From contig NC_085049.1 of NCBI RefSeq assembly GCF_963662255.1, positions 51,406,837 to 51,470,836 on the forward strand: 64,000 nt of DNA, written 5' to 3'. A program made the translations under genes and the position numbers. Below the pieces are notes generated by a model that worked only from the letters and a program-made list of their open reading frames with translations, was not told the DNA's origin and did not search any database. Position 1 is the stretch's first letter; each line of letters begins with the position of its first letter. Source of the DNA: Cinclus cinclus (taxonomy: Eukaryota; Chordata; Aves; Passeriformes; Cinclidae). Below are positions 47,561-62,500 of this stretch, piece after piece.

Positions 47561-50500
47561 ATTCCACACTACTACTTGCTTCCTCAGGATTTATTGATGT
47601 TGCATCCCTAAATAAATATAATAGAAATTTTTACCCTTCATTTCACCGGGCTTGCCATCAAATTCAAACTGCTGCTGGTCCTGCTCCTTTACTGTAGCAC
47701 TGTAGAGAAGTTGACAACTGACCACATATAGCAAAAAGCTGAAGGGCTACTTGAGGGCTGACAGTATTTTTCTGTGTCTCCCGTGGTGCTGGCACGTCAA
47801 AGCTGTTTATGATGAGTAAGTGTTTCCTTTGTCTGTCCCTCAAGAAGCACCAAAGATTTCCCATGGGGATGATATTCTGTTCTGTTCAGGTTGCTCACAC
47901 AGGAAAAAGAAAGTATCTTTCTATGGAAGCTACAGATGCAAAAGCAGAGAATAATTTGCCAGAAAAAATAGATTGGAAACATACTTGGGTTAACAGAACA
48001 CTTTCCCTCCCTCAAAGATGTTGAAAGGCACACTTTTCTACCTCATTTTCGTTATTGCATCAAGAATGGGTTTATAGAAACAATGGTTAGGAAGCTAAAA
48101 ATCTTAATATTAATGCATAAGTTATGTATTTCATATTGCTACTGTTCTGCATCTGCAGGCTTCCTCTTATGTGTCCTATATTATGAACAATATGTATGCT
48201 TTTGATTTAGGAGCCAATAACATTTTAAACTCTGACACTAAAGAAGACAGGAAAAAAAGGAAAAAGGGGAAAAGAAAGACGTGGAGAAATGATTAAATTA
48301 CATAGAACATATTTTTCTTCTAAAATGCAGTAAAAGACTCAATGGTTGAAATTACTCAGGGATGATCACATTTCTCTCAGAAGTGCTCTGTATTGGGGCC
48401 AGTGTATGTATCAAATACTGTTGATAATTCAGCAGATTTTTTTTTATTGAAAGTCGCAAAAAGGAGTTGCAATAAAACCTGCATTAACAGCCAGAGCTGA
48501 AATTGAGGCTGCCTATTGATTTATGCACTTTCCTTTGGTTTTGATCTTTTAAAGAACGTGACTTGCCACATTACGTACTCTTCAGGGATTTTCTCCCTCA
48601 CCACTCATTATTATACTCTCACTGTCAATCTGATCATGCAGTTTCATATGATTCACTTAAAAGAATATAATCTACCAGCAGTCGGCTCTGCATGATTTTG
48701 CACTTTTTTGGCTAGGATTCTGATTCAAAATGCAATCAGATGAGTGAGAGGACACTACTTGTTTTTAATGGGGTTTGGATCTAGCTGTGAATGTCTTTTT
48801 AGGGCACATCATTTTAGGTTACTCTGTGCATGTGATTATTCTTTTTAAATGCGCCTTTCATCTCCACACACAGCTAGTCTCAGCAAATACAATAAAACAA
48901 ATCCACAATTTATCTATTGTTTAGAATGGACCAAGAGGATTTATTTCTTAATTTTAAGGAATGTTATTTCTAAGGAGCTGCTTTATTCCAGAGAATGCAA
49001 TATATGGAGGGTTCTTCAAGTACAATCCATAGTTCCCATTTGCATTTGAGACTCTATGCAAGTTTTTACATTTTCACATTTACTTCATGAAAATAACTTG
49101 GGTGTAAGAACAATTTTTCAAATGTTATTAATAGATAAAAAGTAATCCAAGGATAAATATTTCCAGACTGCAGCTACTGTGTGTATCTAGGCTAGACTTA
49201 CATATCTCAGTGTTTTGTTTTTTCAGTCTGACTAATTGTCTTTGTCTTTAATGACTCTCCTTCAAATGTCTGCTTTATGTTTCACAATACTTAATCATCT
49301 CTTTTCTTCATCTGTTTATTGATAGAGTTTAAATGTGCATATATAAACCAAAATGACATCAGCTGAGGAAAAGCTGGGAAGAAATCTGTTTATTTTTCCC
49401 CATCATTCAAATGAAATATTTTCTTCTACCTGAAATAAACAAAACCAACCGTGTCTTTGCTCCTTTGCTGTAAATACGTGAAGAAAATGGTGTGGAAATG
49501 GGAATTGTTACAGCATGCATAAAATATATTTTAAAAGTATCCACAGGAGAAAACATCACTGCTCAGGACCCCATCCTGGCCTGTATGAATTGTACCAAGA
49601 AGACCAGTAAGCCTACTCCTGCATGCAAACATTGCACACGTGTTTAAAGCTAGGAAAAGAGTGTCTCATAGATGGAAGCTCTTATACTCTAATGAAACAC
49701 CTATGAGTATGATATAATGTCAATGGAACAGCATGTGGCTTTGGTACATATAAAAGCAATTATGGAAGTAATATTACAGGCTGGCTTGCCTTTTTCCTTT
49801 GGTTTCAGGGCTTTAGACTCCCTACGAGCTGAGTCAGAATGATAGCACTTTCCTTCTTGTCATCGTCTCACAATAAAACTTTCCATTCTTTTAATTGCTC
49901 AGAAGTCCTTCAGATATGCCATTTGCACTTATATAGCAACCTTATATATTAGCTAATATTTTACAATTTACTCTGGGTTGTTTTGTTTTGTCTTTTAGAA
50001 ATTTTAGACAGTCTGAGAAAGTTTAAATAATAATGATTTGATTTCTAGTTATTTTTTGACTTTTCCCACATGATGTGTCTTGAAACTATGGTATATCACA
50101 TGTCCAGATTTCAGAGAAACCCAAAAATATAGTGTCAGATGATATATACAAAGAGTATGTTATGTTGACTGTATTGGCCACTGATAACCTGCTCCATCTG
50201 TCTTGCTGCTGACATGTAAGCTGGACAGGGTAGAGATGAGGCAGCCTCTAAAAACAGAAGTCATTATGAAAAGAAACAGCAGCCCAGCAGCAATCAGGTA
50301 TTTTGCTGAAAAGTTCAAAAGATCATATTTGGTTTTTTATTCTTTTACCTGCTTTAATGTTCATAATCAAACATGGTATTTCCTTTTTGAGTTATAGAGG
50401 ATGACTCAATCTTTCTAAGCTTCAGCAGTGCAGTGTTGTTGCTGGTTAAGCGTCTTGAAGCCCAGTAGGGCTTGTCTTTTCCTTCTGTTTTTGTAGCTCA

Positions 50501-53500
50501 GGACTTGAACCCTGATAAACTCTGGCAGAGTTATACTTCAACACTTCATACCTATCCTCCTCATATATCTTTAGGGTGAGTTCTGCAACTAATGAAAGTT
50601 TTTTTCCCTGCCCTTTCCTTTGAAAAAACTTTGAATATGTCAAGTCCATCAATATAAAAATAGTCTGATTTGTATACCATACATGAAGTCATTTGTTATA
50701 CTACACTGTATGTTGGCTACACGCTCACATATGCATGTATGGATATAGTCAGTTAAAGATTAATATCATTTGTGCATTCATACACAGAGAAGAATTAATT
50801 TTTTAATGTTTTGTGAAGTAGATGGTATATACATCTTTACACATTGCATACTATACCTCCTAAGAAAAGACAAGCTAGTATTTTTTGAAAGAAAAGTCTG
50901 TCACAAATAGAAAAATGCACTTTAGTGCTCTAACAGATGGAAACACAGTTCAAACCCATTGTTTTATTTGAAATTTTCATATTGGTGGTTCACATCAGGC
51001 TTTTTGGCTACTGGCTAGATGAAGTGAGAATTTGAAACAGCAGAGTAACTGTTTGAGTACTTCAGAACCTAGAATAAAAATTCAGGGTGGGGGTAAGGGG
51101 TAAATGTTGAAAGAAAAATTAAATATGTTATACATGCCAACTGTTGACCACTTATTCTTATCATGCTGGGTTTTTAAGTGGTTCTCTTTTTTGGTTACAC
51201 AATAAACCCACTCCATGTGTAAAAGGAGTATTACCTTCCACTTCATGGAGAGAAGTCCCCTGTGAATAGTGAATTTTACCTCTTCTCAGACCTAATTTAA
51301 TGTTTTTACTTCCTTCTTAAAATGATATTGAATTTTAATACAATAATTGGTGGCCTGTGAGACCTTCACTGAGCTGAATGCAATTCCAGCTCTGCTATTT
51401 TACTTTTGAAACTTTCTGAGAGCATCCTGTGAAAAGAGCAGGAAGATTTCTGCTAATGGCTTCTATTTATTCAGATGTATTTGGTCTAACTCCTCATCCT
51501 ACTGGTTTGAAAGCTAGCACTAGTACAGTAGATGGAAGCTTTCTGGAAAATTATTTTAAGCTGCTAAAAGCCATAATTACAGGCTTACAATGTCCTATCT
51601 GTGGGAAATACCCAACACAGCTACTGTAAAGTAGTCATTATGATGCCACTTTTTTATCAGAAACATGACAATTCATTTGCTAATATGTAGTTCTGTTCAC
51701 AGCCAAGGTCCCTGGTGTAGCCCTTCCAAAGATCTGGGGATGCCCAGGGAGTCTCCAGAAGCAAGATGTAAGATGTTCAAGAACACAGACCAAACAGTGC
51801 TTCTTATACCCAAGGAGAAAACGCAGCATTTTCCCAGCCTTAGTCAGTCATCCTTGCCACTTTTACCTGTGATGTCACAAAGACCTCAAAAAGGTCTTAA
51901 TAATGGTGCAAGTATTGTATAACAGCTTTTACTGGCCCCCTGTGCTATATTTCTTTCTTAGAATGAGCCCTGTTTGCTTAAGGACTGCCTACCCATGAAT
52001 GTTAATCATTTGGGATCACATAACACCATCCCCCAAAATATGCGACTAAAATTAAACTACAGATGGTGTTCACAAAGGTTAACCTTAGCCTGGGGTGCCA
52101 AATCCCCTCAGAATCCCTCTGCAGTCAATGGGAAAAGGAAATGTCTCCTTTAACACAGTATTCCTCAATCTGTGCTCTGGGAACCAGCAGTGATCTGGAA
52201 GACATCTGATGGTAGTACATGAAAATGTTGGAAACGTTTAACCTTCCCCTGCAGAAAACACCTCCAAACTATATACAGAAATTCCTACGTAGGCACACAA
52301 GCAAACAATCAATTTGAGAGATTTTAAATGTAATAAACAAAGCTTGAAAGGGCATTTGGCTGTAAATGAAAACCACTATGACAACACTTCATAACAGTAC
52401 TTTGATTTTTTTTTTAAGGTTGGGTGGACTTTCAATTTGAAAAAAAAAAAGATCTGAAGTTAATTTTTGAGTTTCTCTCCCAGGCAACTACACAAAATTA
52501 TCAAGGAAACACACTTGACTTGGGAAATACTTGATTTTTCTAAAAGCCCTTACATTTTGAAATATCAAAATATGAAAAGTGATGTCCATGGGGTTGTAAA
52601 TCCATCATGGTACATTCAGTCATCATTTCTTGAAGGTTCATCCACTGGATATTAACATTATATGGTATCTTTGTGAAATATGGTTGAAGAAGGAATTTAA
52701 ACCACCAAAAGAATTCAACAAATTAACTTTTAACTGGGTGATATGTGCCTTAATTTTTTTAACAAACCTACTGATGTTAGTTTTCGGTGAAAAGAACCAA
52801 AAGCATTACTGTAGTCAAAGTGTTATGCTATGTCATGAGAAATTATTCCAAACTGCATCTTGTAAAAATATAATCTAGTAAGAGAATGTTTTCACTTTTT
52901 AATTTGACTAAAGATTTTGTTAATTACAACAGCTTTATGGTTATTTTTATCAAGTGTAATTCATTCTCATGTTGACGGCACCATAAGGATTTCTGTCTAA
53001 CAGATGGGCTTCTAGATGCTTTTAATTCCTTTGAGAAATCTTAGCTTTTTTATACATGGAACAAAGAAGAAGAAACCACTGTGAGGGTATTTTCTTTGTG
53101 CAATCCTTTTCCATAGCGACCTGCGTGAGGAAACAAGTCTGACGCTGTATTCAGTGAAGAGATCAGGTTAAAAAACCCAAACCCTTTTATTCCATCCCTT
53201 TGGGAGTTCATAATATTTTTAAAATTTTGTAATTATTTACATTTACTGCTTTTTTCTCAGGTTTGTACTCTGACAGTAAATTACAGCAATTAATACCATG
53301 ATAAATCATACATTCCATTGAAATTAGGAGTTTGTTCTCAACAACCTGTGGTTGGATTCTGATCCCATTCCAAAAGTTTCTCCTTGGGACATTTGTTTCT
53401 CTTCATTTGAACTATGCCAATTCATCTCATGAAGTGTATTGCTTATATGTCTCAAGAGATCTCCCACTATAAACTTTCTAAATATTTATAGATTTAGGGA

Positions 53501-56343
53501 AAAAAATAGCAGAAAGAAAATCTATGTTTGAACAAAATAGTATCTAAGAGAGTGGCATCTCCAAATGTCTAGATTTTAACAAAGATGTGCAAAGTTCTTA
53601 AATAATAGACTAAACACCAGTTCTACGGAAGACAGAACTAGTGGCATAATAAACTGATAAAATTTTGATGTTAATTTAAAGGAACTGCCTGACCAGAACT
53701 TTAGCCTAGAAATAAATTAACAATTGTAGCATAATAATAATTTACCCAAACGATACATAGAATCAAATGATAGAAATCACATCCCAGGATGCCTGATTTT
53801 CCAGATCACTCACAATTTGGAGTACTCTGTGGCTGTTTGTTAGAGAGCAAGTTCAGAAAGGGCACTTCAGGGGAATTCTAGGTGCAAGTGAGGGCAAAGA
53901 CTTCAGCACTGAATTTGTCCCAGCATGGAGTGTTGCTGTTAGCTGAGGATTGCACCAGAACCAGGAGATGCAAACACATGTTCACTACCTGTGGGTAACT
54001 GCAGAAAACAAGACACAAAGTACAATTTTTGAGGTCCTGTTTGTGAAGTCACCTCCATTCAGAGATGTTTAAATGCTTAGTTTCTGCCCAGACTACTAGT
54101 AAGAGTGCCTGATAATTTTTTTGTACATCCAAAACAAGATAATCTTGGAACTGATGGAAAGGTAATCCTTTCAGAAAAGAGTATGGAAAGGAAAAGTTTG
54201 AAGCCAGAGAATTTTTAAAGCCCTTTTTAAAAGGCTGACCAACACTCAGTAATTTCCTAATATGATTTCCTTAATGTGTTTACCTCCGTTTGTGAACTGA
54301 GTATGAAAGCAAATTTTTGATGAACATTTATTCAAGCCATGAGACAAAAATCAAATTCCTCATCTAGAATCTAGCCTCATCTAGTTTCTTCATATAATTT
54401 AGAACAAATTTACATTAAAGAAACACCAACGAACCACGATTAAATGGTTATGAGTATATATCTATAATATAACAGAAATGCATATGGAAATGCATATGTA
54501 TATACACCTTACTGAAAGCTTGTAGGAGAATGAAAATGCCATTTGGCAAATGATGACTGTTACAAGAGCAAACTCTCAGAGATTGTATATAGTCCACAAA
54601 TGAAATGGCTAGGACTGGGTGAATTTTGTTTTTGTTCAGTCCAAACATTTTACTTGAATTTGTCTAGCATTTCCATCACTCAAACAGAAAAAATTGGTCC
54701 TGAAAACAAGGACCATATTTTGACAAAATAATTTTTATATTTTACATTATTTTGTTATTTATCTTCCACAAAATCAACACAATTCTGTGAAGCATTTTCA
54801 TTCCAAAGATGCATTTTTCAAATGTGAAAAAAATCAAACAAATTCTTAACTTACAGCTTTTCAGATAGAATTATTAACTTCCTTGAAAATTTCACACTTA
54901 ATAATTACAGCGTAATAATTTTCCTGAGAAAAAATTACCTCCTAAGTAAGAATTTTTTTCTAAACACATTGAACCTGACTGTTGGGCAAGTGAGCCACTA
55001 TAGAATAAAAAGGGTATATCAGAGAAATGAGATGAAGAGATTTTACAGATTCACCCTCATGACAGAGTGAAACACTGTGTAGAATTACGTGATTTAGCTC
55101 TCAATGAGAAGCAGGGATATGAAAAAAATGGTTCTTTGAAAAATTCCCAACTGGTTCTACAATGAAGTAAAGCAGTTCACTTATCATAATGCTATTATAG
55201 TACCCCTTTTAAAAATAAAGATTAATAGCAACATGTTGCATTTTTTCTTAAAGATAAAGATTTCCATTTAATAAGCTTACTGTGAATTATATCCTCAATG
55301 CAACCATTTTCCCCATGTCTTGTAAAAATATCCATCCTTATTGGCTTTTCATTGTAATCCAGGGCAATGTCTCTCTTCCATACTGCGTGCATTTTTCACA
55401 AACATGTCAACATAACACTCCTCGAGAAGGACATTGTTTACTTTGGATAAACCTGCCTTATGGAGGATAAAACCATTCTTTGTGAACACTTATGAAGGAC
55501 AAGAGTGTGTATGCTATTTATGAAATGTTTCATTATGCAGTATGTGGTTTCCATTATATAAATAATTCTTTCCCCCTCATCTACTTCTCTGTGGGAATAT
55601 TGAATAAATAATTAGAGGGGAAAAAAGAGTATGAAGAAATAAGTATAAACAACTTGAAAGATGATTCATAAGTTGAGTTATGCTAATTGTATTTCCTACT
55701 ACGACATCAAAGTACATTTGGTAACATGAAATATGTGCACCTTTCCAAGATTTTATATTTTGGCTCTCTTAAGGGTGCTGATAATTATCCACAATAACTT
55801 CATGGGAAATATCTCCAAAAGCTTTGTTTAGTGTTTATTTTCCTTGAGCAAGACATCACTTATAATCTCGTTTTTTAAAGGGCTAGCTCTTCACTTTTTG
55901 TTATAGTGAGACACACTGCCTAGTCCACACTCAGAGTATAGAAGTGCTTATCACAGTCACATAACTTTTCTTCTTATTGTCTTTAAGAAACTCACCAGCC
56001 ACAAAAGGGAGAGAAAACCACCCTAAACCACTAAAAAACCTCCACAATCCTGGCAGAGCAGTAATAAAAATATGTTTTAGCTACCCTCTCTGAGAATTAA
56101 TGTACACCTAAATAATTTGGGTTCTTTTATATTCCAGTAATATCTGGAGAGTAATATTAGAGATTCAGGGTAATATTTTCTAAAGTGAGCAAGCAATGCA
56201 GCAGCTACAGACATAAAATAGCAAAGGCAACCATTCCACAGTTTAGTTCCATAGGTCCAAGTTTCAGGTACTTGAAGTATGTCTTGGTTTTGTTGCCCAG
56301 GCTGACTTTGGTTGTCTCTGTTTCTGTGGCTGGTTGTCTGCAG
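47561..56343. other. gene-poor intergenic DNA
   Basis: No gene recognised. A possible hAT-type DNA transposon remnant lies around 52150-52230. Open frames at 51429-51629 and 51665-51922 on the + strand are uninterrupted for 66-85 codons but have no family resemblance. The rest is AT-rich DNA without clear structure. Confidence 0.6.
52150..52230. mobile_element. possible old hAT-like transposon terminal remnant
   Basis: CAGTATTCCTCAATCTGTGC followed by TCTGGGAACCAGCAGTGATC is reminiscent of the ends of nonautonomous hAT elements in amniotes (type CAGTGGTTCTCAAACTGTGG...). The similarity is partial and recalled from memory, and no target duplication or opposite end was found. Confidence 0.25.
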
Positions 56344-56538
56344 AACTACCCCAGCATTTCCAACACATCATGCTCACAGAGATACACCAGGAGTCATGAT
56401 GCAGAATTTCTGCCACCTATGCGTCCTGGTAGGCCTGCTCTAGAGGACAGTTCTTATCAAATAAGAGAACTCCTATCAAATCTGGATAGACTAGAAGCAA
56501 AACTCAGAAAGCAACATCTTCCTGCAGCTTCACAATAG
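56344..56538 (+). CDS. candidate terminal coding exon of an unidentified gene
   Basis: A long T/G-rich tract ends in GTTGTCTGCAG (acceptor AG 56342-56343) and is followed by 64 open codons and TAG at 56536-56538. Used as an exon start, the acceptor is phase 0 with respect to the open frame. The frame itself opens further upstream (Met at 56185), but that part is hydrophobic and unlike the rest. The product starts NYPSISNTSCSQRY, has a proline-rich middle (FLPPMRPGRP) and ends in a charged, heptad-like helix (YQIRELLSNLDRLEAKLRKQ). I do not recognise the family. Upstream exons could not be identified, and no poly(A) signal is obvious just after the stop. It could be a real 3' exon, a relic of one, or chance. 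Confidence 0.35.
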   Translation, partial: NYPSISNTSCSQRYTRSHDAEFLPPMRPGRPALEDSSYQIRELLSNLDRLEAKLRKQHLPAASQ

Positions 56539-59500
56539 TGAAAACATGGAAAAGTCAGGAAATTAACTGTTATGCATAAACCAGCCATTATCTTATTGTC
56601 TTTATCGGAAAATAATTTGAATGACAGAAGCTGCTGAAAAATCACTAAAAGGATAGAATAATACACTTTCTAATTTTTTGCCACTCTTCTCTAGAATAGG
56701 GAATGAACTTGGATGGTATTTGCTGCAGCTGGATGGAAAAGAATGACAGAAGTATTCTGAGGTTTTAATCATAGGTATTTTGTTGTTGGTTGGTTGTTTT
56801 TTGTTCTTTTTTGTTCTTTTTTCTTTTTTCTCTTGCTCCACCTGAAGACATGTCAAAAGAGACAAGTTCCAAAGTAGGGAAGGGGAGAGAAAGTCAGTAA
56901 ACACCCACCTGAGTTGTAGCACATTCATTAATGTTCATGGTCTAACACTATGTGGTTCAGAGCAATGAATATGTCTGCTGTGTGGCATGGAGTTCTCCAA
57001 AAACCAGTTAATGAATATTTAATGAGGGTAAAATAGTTTCAATGGGAGTACTTTAAAGACTAAGCAACTCACTAAGCCAGGGTGAAGTAATGTGCTGGGC
57101 AAGAGGGAAAGGTTTCACATCAAAGTCATCACTCAGTCTGTGTTTTTCTCTAGAATATTAAGTTTCAAAAAATGCATAAACCTGGCTCTCCAGGAAAATT
57201 TCTCTAACCTTGAGGACTACTGGCTCTTCTAAGATCTCATTCATACTTTCTGGCTTCCATCTAAATTTACAAGTGACATTGCTGAGAAATGCATTATAAG
57301 CTGTGGTTTCTCTAAGAAAAGCTCTTAGTTGACTAAACTGTGGAATTCCTGCTTAGAACTTCTGTTGGCAAGAGAATTGCTTCAAAGATGGAGGAATTGG
57401 TTTTAATAGAATTTGGCCAAAAGTGGTTATTTTGTCAGTGAGTAACATAAAACTGGTATCATCTATACCAATATTAGACACATACATACACAATAATCTA
57501 TCTTCTACCAGCTGAAAATTGTGGGTTTTGAAATAATTGGACATGCTGTAATGTATTTTATTTTTACCATGTTTCAGGATTTATTTGATTGTTCCTCTCA
57601 CTGATAATGTTTATGCTGCAATTTCTTTATTTGAATATGGCAGTTTGAAATCAGGCCATGAGCAAAATATTGCTTTGTTTAAACTGCTTTTACTTGCTTG
57701 GTCTTATCTTGTTTTATGTGTTTCATGCACATCAGCAGGATGCACAAGAGATGCCTTATACTACATGGATTCAGAATGGCTGCTGTGGAGGGATTCCTAG
57801 CCCAGCTCTGGCATAAAGCCTCCTTTAGAATTTGTTGACTACAGCACTGTATCCCAAAACTACTGGCAACGACTAGGAAACACAAATTTGTTAAATCTTG
57901 ATATAGGGTCTTGCTGTTCAGTGGAAACTTCAGACAGTTTTCACCAAATTTGCTCCTTCTTCACCACTCCCCTCACCCGAGATTTTTCACATAATTATTG
58001 TTTACTTTTTTTTTTTGCATGGAATACTATAGTTAAAAGGAGATATATTATTAAAATACTTTGAAATTTTTAAATCTTTTCGTTTCCTTACTTGGGCCTT
58101 ATTTCCTTTTGTACTTGGCTTGGTTAAAATCCATTTTTTCTAGTTGTAAGGCTCTTGCTGGATGGCAGTTCCTGCGCCTGCCACGAGAGGTCTCTTCCTG
58201 TGTGACAAATCTGAAAACTAAGAACCAAACATACTTGTCCCGAGTTCTCTTTCAGGTTCAAGCTCTCCTTTCCACCCCAGGGAAACTTTGTTAAGTTTGT
58301 GTAGACTATTAGTGATGTGAATACTATAGCTTGGAACAACTACTCTTAGCATCCAACAGCAAGTAGATGGTGAGATCTTATTAAAAAAAGTTATAATCTC
58401 TTTTCTATAAATTTATCTTATATATTTTTTTTTTTTTTTTTGTGGTAAATGAAGTGGTACTTACTATCACTAATACAAAAGTAATGGAACAAATTATCCC
58501 ATGTTGAGCATATCCATGTTTTCTTTCTTTGTTTTTTCCCTATGGTAGGCTTAGGCAAAGTCTAATGGCTGCCAAAATAATCAGAAAAAAAATAATGTGC
58601 CAAGTACAGTGGATCAGCAAAAGTTTTAGATGGAAAGAAGCCAAAATATTTTTCAAGGAAAATACTGGGGCTGAAGGTTTGGGGTGAGCTCATAAAGAAC
58701 CATCCTCTGGCAGACTAGGAGACAATCTTATTTAAATTCCTCCTGCTTTTCATGGCAATACTTGGCAAAATTCTGTTAGTCAGATAAAGGCACCACAATT
58801 TCAAAACACTGTAAACTATATATGTTACCTGATATCATGCCTGATTTACTCCCCTTTCCACACCCACTCCGAAAAGAGTCACATAGAACATTACAGAGAG
58901 AGAAGCTGGACTATATTGGCAGTCCTTCAGAAAATAAATTAGGTTCAAACAAAAATACATGTAAGGAAACGATTTGGTTATGCATTCTTACTCCAGAATT
59001 ACTGTATTTTTTTCTATATTGTTCAGTTTCTCTTGCCTCTGGGGAACTATTTTCCATCCACTAAAAACTAATTTCTGGTGTTGTTCATGCACATAATTCT
59101 ATTGTTTTCCCATAACATTTAAAGGATGCTGGTCACTTTACAGCTTATTGTACATTTTACCTTGAGTTCTGCAGGTCCTCAAAGAACCAATATAAAACTT
59201 CTGTAGCCAGTTGAATTCCTGACAGTAAGGGCACCCTGCATAAAGGACAGGGTATGCAGTTATGCATCCTAAATAAGGAATGAGAATGGCTTGAAAGAGA
59301 GGGCCCAGAGTTAATGCACTTTCTTTTTCTGGTTTTGATCAAGACAGTCACATCAGTCCTTTCTACCCAAAAGCAGATCATACCTGACTTTTAATTTGTT
59401 TTGAAACAACTGATGTTACAAACCAAGTTACAAACATTACTTGAGTGAATATTTATATGAATTCTGCAAAAGCTTTTCATTACCATAGCACAATTGCTAA

Positions 59501-62500
59501 ATTATACAAAAGCCTAGAATACTGCTTACAGATTTGACCAGTCTCTACTTTTACCAACAGGAGAATGAAAACAAAAGTGGAGTCATCCAATAGTGCAATA
59601 TGATGAATAGTAAATACCTGGGGCACTGCCAGACTGATCCTAAAGAGGTATGTACCACATATATATGGTCAGGAAATAAATTGCATTTATCATCCACCTT
59701 TGCTTGCTTCATTCATCCATCTTTGCCTAGATTACCTTAAGCATTCCAAACACTGAGTTACATCAAAGTCTCAGTCCAAAACAAAAAGAAGGAGTAGTAA
59801 GAAAACAATTAATTTTTCCATTTCTCTTGGGTAGTGCAACATTAATCTTTCCCTACAATATATTGACAATTTTTGCTGGTCAGTTTAGAAATGTGCAGCA
59901 GTAAATAATTATCTTAGTATCTACATTGGCAATTCATAGAGCACTTGACCTAAAAAGATATTGACCAGTTCCTTGAATTTTTGTTTCTTTAAGCTAATTT
60001 ATCTGTTTACTACGTGAAAAAAATCAGACAGAATAAACTAGATCTGGCAGGGGCTTGGTAGGTTATCTAATTCATTGCTCTTTGTAGTTTTCTAAAACTT
60101 TTCCCTTTTATAATTTTGTATTAATAATAATTATTATTTTTCTACTACTATCAGTTTCATGGATAAAATATTTCAAAAAATGTTACATGGACTAGGATAA
60201 AAACCTGCAGACCAACACTGGTTCTGGAAAACTACAGATCGTTGATTCTTAGCTTTCTCTCTCTATTTGCTCTTTAAGTTCAGTTTGTTATCAATTATTT
60301 ATTATGTTGCAACAAAAGCTCTCATCCTTTGCCTTGTCTTACCTCGCCTCACCTTCCCATGTATTTCCTTGCTCGCTTTCTTCATACCTGGATAATGTTA
60401 TAAAAGTGGCACAGGATTCATAAAAGCCTCCTAGCTGTTATCATCGCAGTTTCAGTGGTCCAGAACTTCTGGAGACAAAGAAGAACTGAATCTGAGGTCC
60501 CACTTTAAAAGTAAAAGCTCTTGATCATTATGCGGGTGACTGGCTAAGGTTAAGAGATGTATTGAATTAACAGAATCATCCTGTCTGAGTTTTGAAGAGA
60601 GCCAAAACAAAGAACATAACTGGAGTGGGAAGAATGTGGAAATACAGCAGGTGATTTCACCATCACATATCTGTGAAACTAGGAGGAATACATAAAACAG
60701 CATCTTATAGAGGACACTGAGGAGCAGAAATAGTTTAATAGCAGAGTTAAGAAGAGTAGGTGGAGATTTAAATTATTTGCTAAACTTGTGACAATGGACA
60801 TTTAAGAAGAGAATGAAGACTTGTGTAAAAAATTCTTTTTGAAGATGACAGAATAAATATCAAGCAGTCATGGCACAAATTGTAATCTTTATAGAAAACA
60901 ATGTTCCCTGACAATTCACTTCCTTTCCCATCTCCTTCGCTCTTCAGCTTGCTTCCAGTGTCCTGCTCACTTTTTTTACATGCTGTCTTCTTGTCCTTCC
61001 AAGGCAGATGTGACTGGGGTTGGGAACTGCAAGTGCCTGGTGTCTTCTCTGTGGTCCCAAGAAGTTAAACACACATATTGAGCCCACCGTGGACCCCCCA
61101 GCACTGAGGTCTCTGCTCTGATACTTCAAGATTAAAAATTAAGGGGAGAGTTCTGGACCTCACCAAACAAGGGAAAACATTTTAATTCCAAAACTAGGAT
61201 AAAATACTACATCAGCTGAATCACTAAATTTAGAGAACCATTAAATTATTAAAAATCCAATGATAGATTTCAGCATTCTTTGGTAAAACAAACCTAGACT
61301 CAAACTCAGAATTGTTTGTTAAGGCACTTTGCAAAGGAAAGCAGGGTAGGGACTCAACAATGAGCAGAGATGCTGTTATCAAATAAGCATAACAATCACA
61401 TCACAAAACCTCAAGTAGTGCTTTTGTGCAGTTCAAACCAAGAAATAAATTGTGAATATCTCAACAAAATATCCCATCAGTAGTTCATAACCACCCCTTA
61501 AAACAGTTTAGAATAATGCAGTGAGAATGCTCTTATGGATAATCTGAAAATTTAAATTAGTCATTTGAGTAATTAATTTGCCCAGTTTTCAAAGGCAAAT
61601 CACCTACCCAAGACCATGGGAATTTTGCCACATAAGGCCTCAGTAAAGCCTGAGAAGACAGAGCCCATAATGTTGCTATTAGCATAAAATACCCTTTGGA
61701 TGTTTTACAAGCCAAAGTCAGAATTTATAAAAAAATGGACTCCATGTGCTGTTATTTGTGGTACTGAAGACACAGCAGTGGGTTAAAGGAGATGTTTCTA
61801 ATAAAGCTCTGTCTCCAGCTTGCTATGAGGCTTTAACATCTCCTGCTACGAGGCTGGAGGATGTTCAGGCTGTATCCCACTGGGAACTTCCACGTGCACC
61901 TAGGATCCCTCTGGGGAGACTTCTAATTTTGGCTGAAGCTAATTAGAATTCATGTTTTCTTAGCGAATTAAGGGCAGTGATAGCTACTCACACTCTAATT
62001 GCAGTTAAGCCTAATAGAGAGGCCAGGATAGGTAGATACCCAAAGTATCTACCCAGCAAATATTTTGAGGTTTTTCTCCATTTCGCATTTACCACTGAGC
62101 GCTCAGCAGGTGCTCCCACTTTGGAAAGGAAGTGCTAATGCCTTAAACCACCCTCTTATTCTGACTAGAATGCATCTAATGGATATCTCACCTCTGGGAA
62201 AACAAAGATAGCAAATTCAGGTTAATGCTCCTGAATATTGGCAGGCATGGCATGGCTAAGTGCATTAACCCAGCCAAGACCAAACACTGACACCTAAAAT
62301 AATATAATGAGAAACTACAAGATTCCTTAGAAATACCATCATACTCCAAAAGTAGTCTCCAAATGGTGCAACAAAAAAATTAAGAATAATATTTTGAATT
62401 ACTCTTGTCATGTTTAAAGGATATTTACTCGCGACAGTAAAACAAATGCATTTTGTAGAATAAGCCTGAGTAAAATCCTGAATGTTGAGGCCAGAAGATT

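Noticed and set aside
51665..51922. 85-codon + strand frame considered as an exon
   Set aside because: The acceptor-like CACAG nearby and a weak GTAAGA do not define a convincing exon, and the translation has no recognisable pattern.
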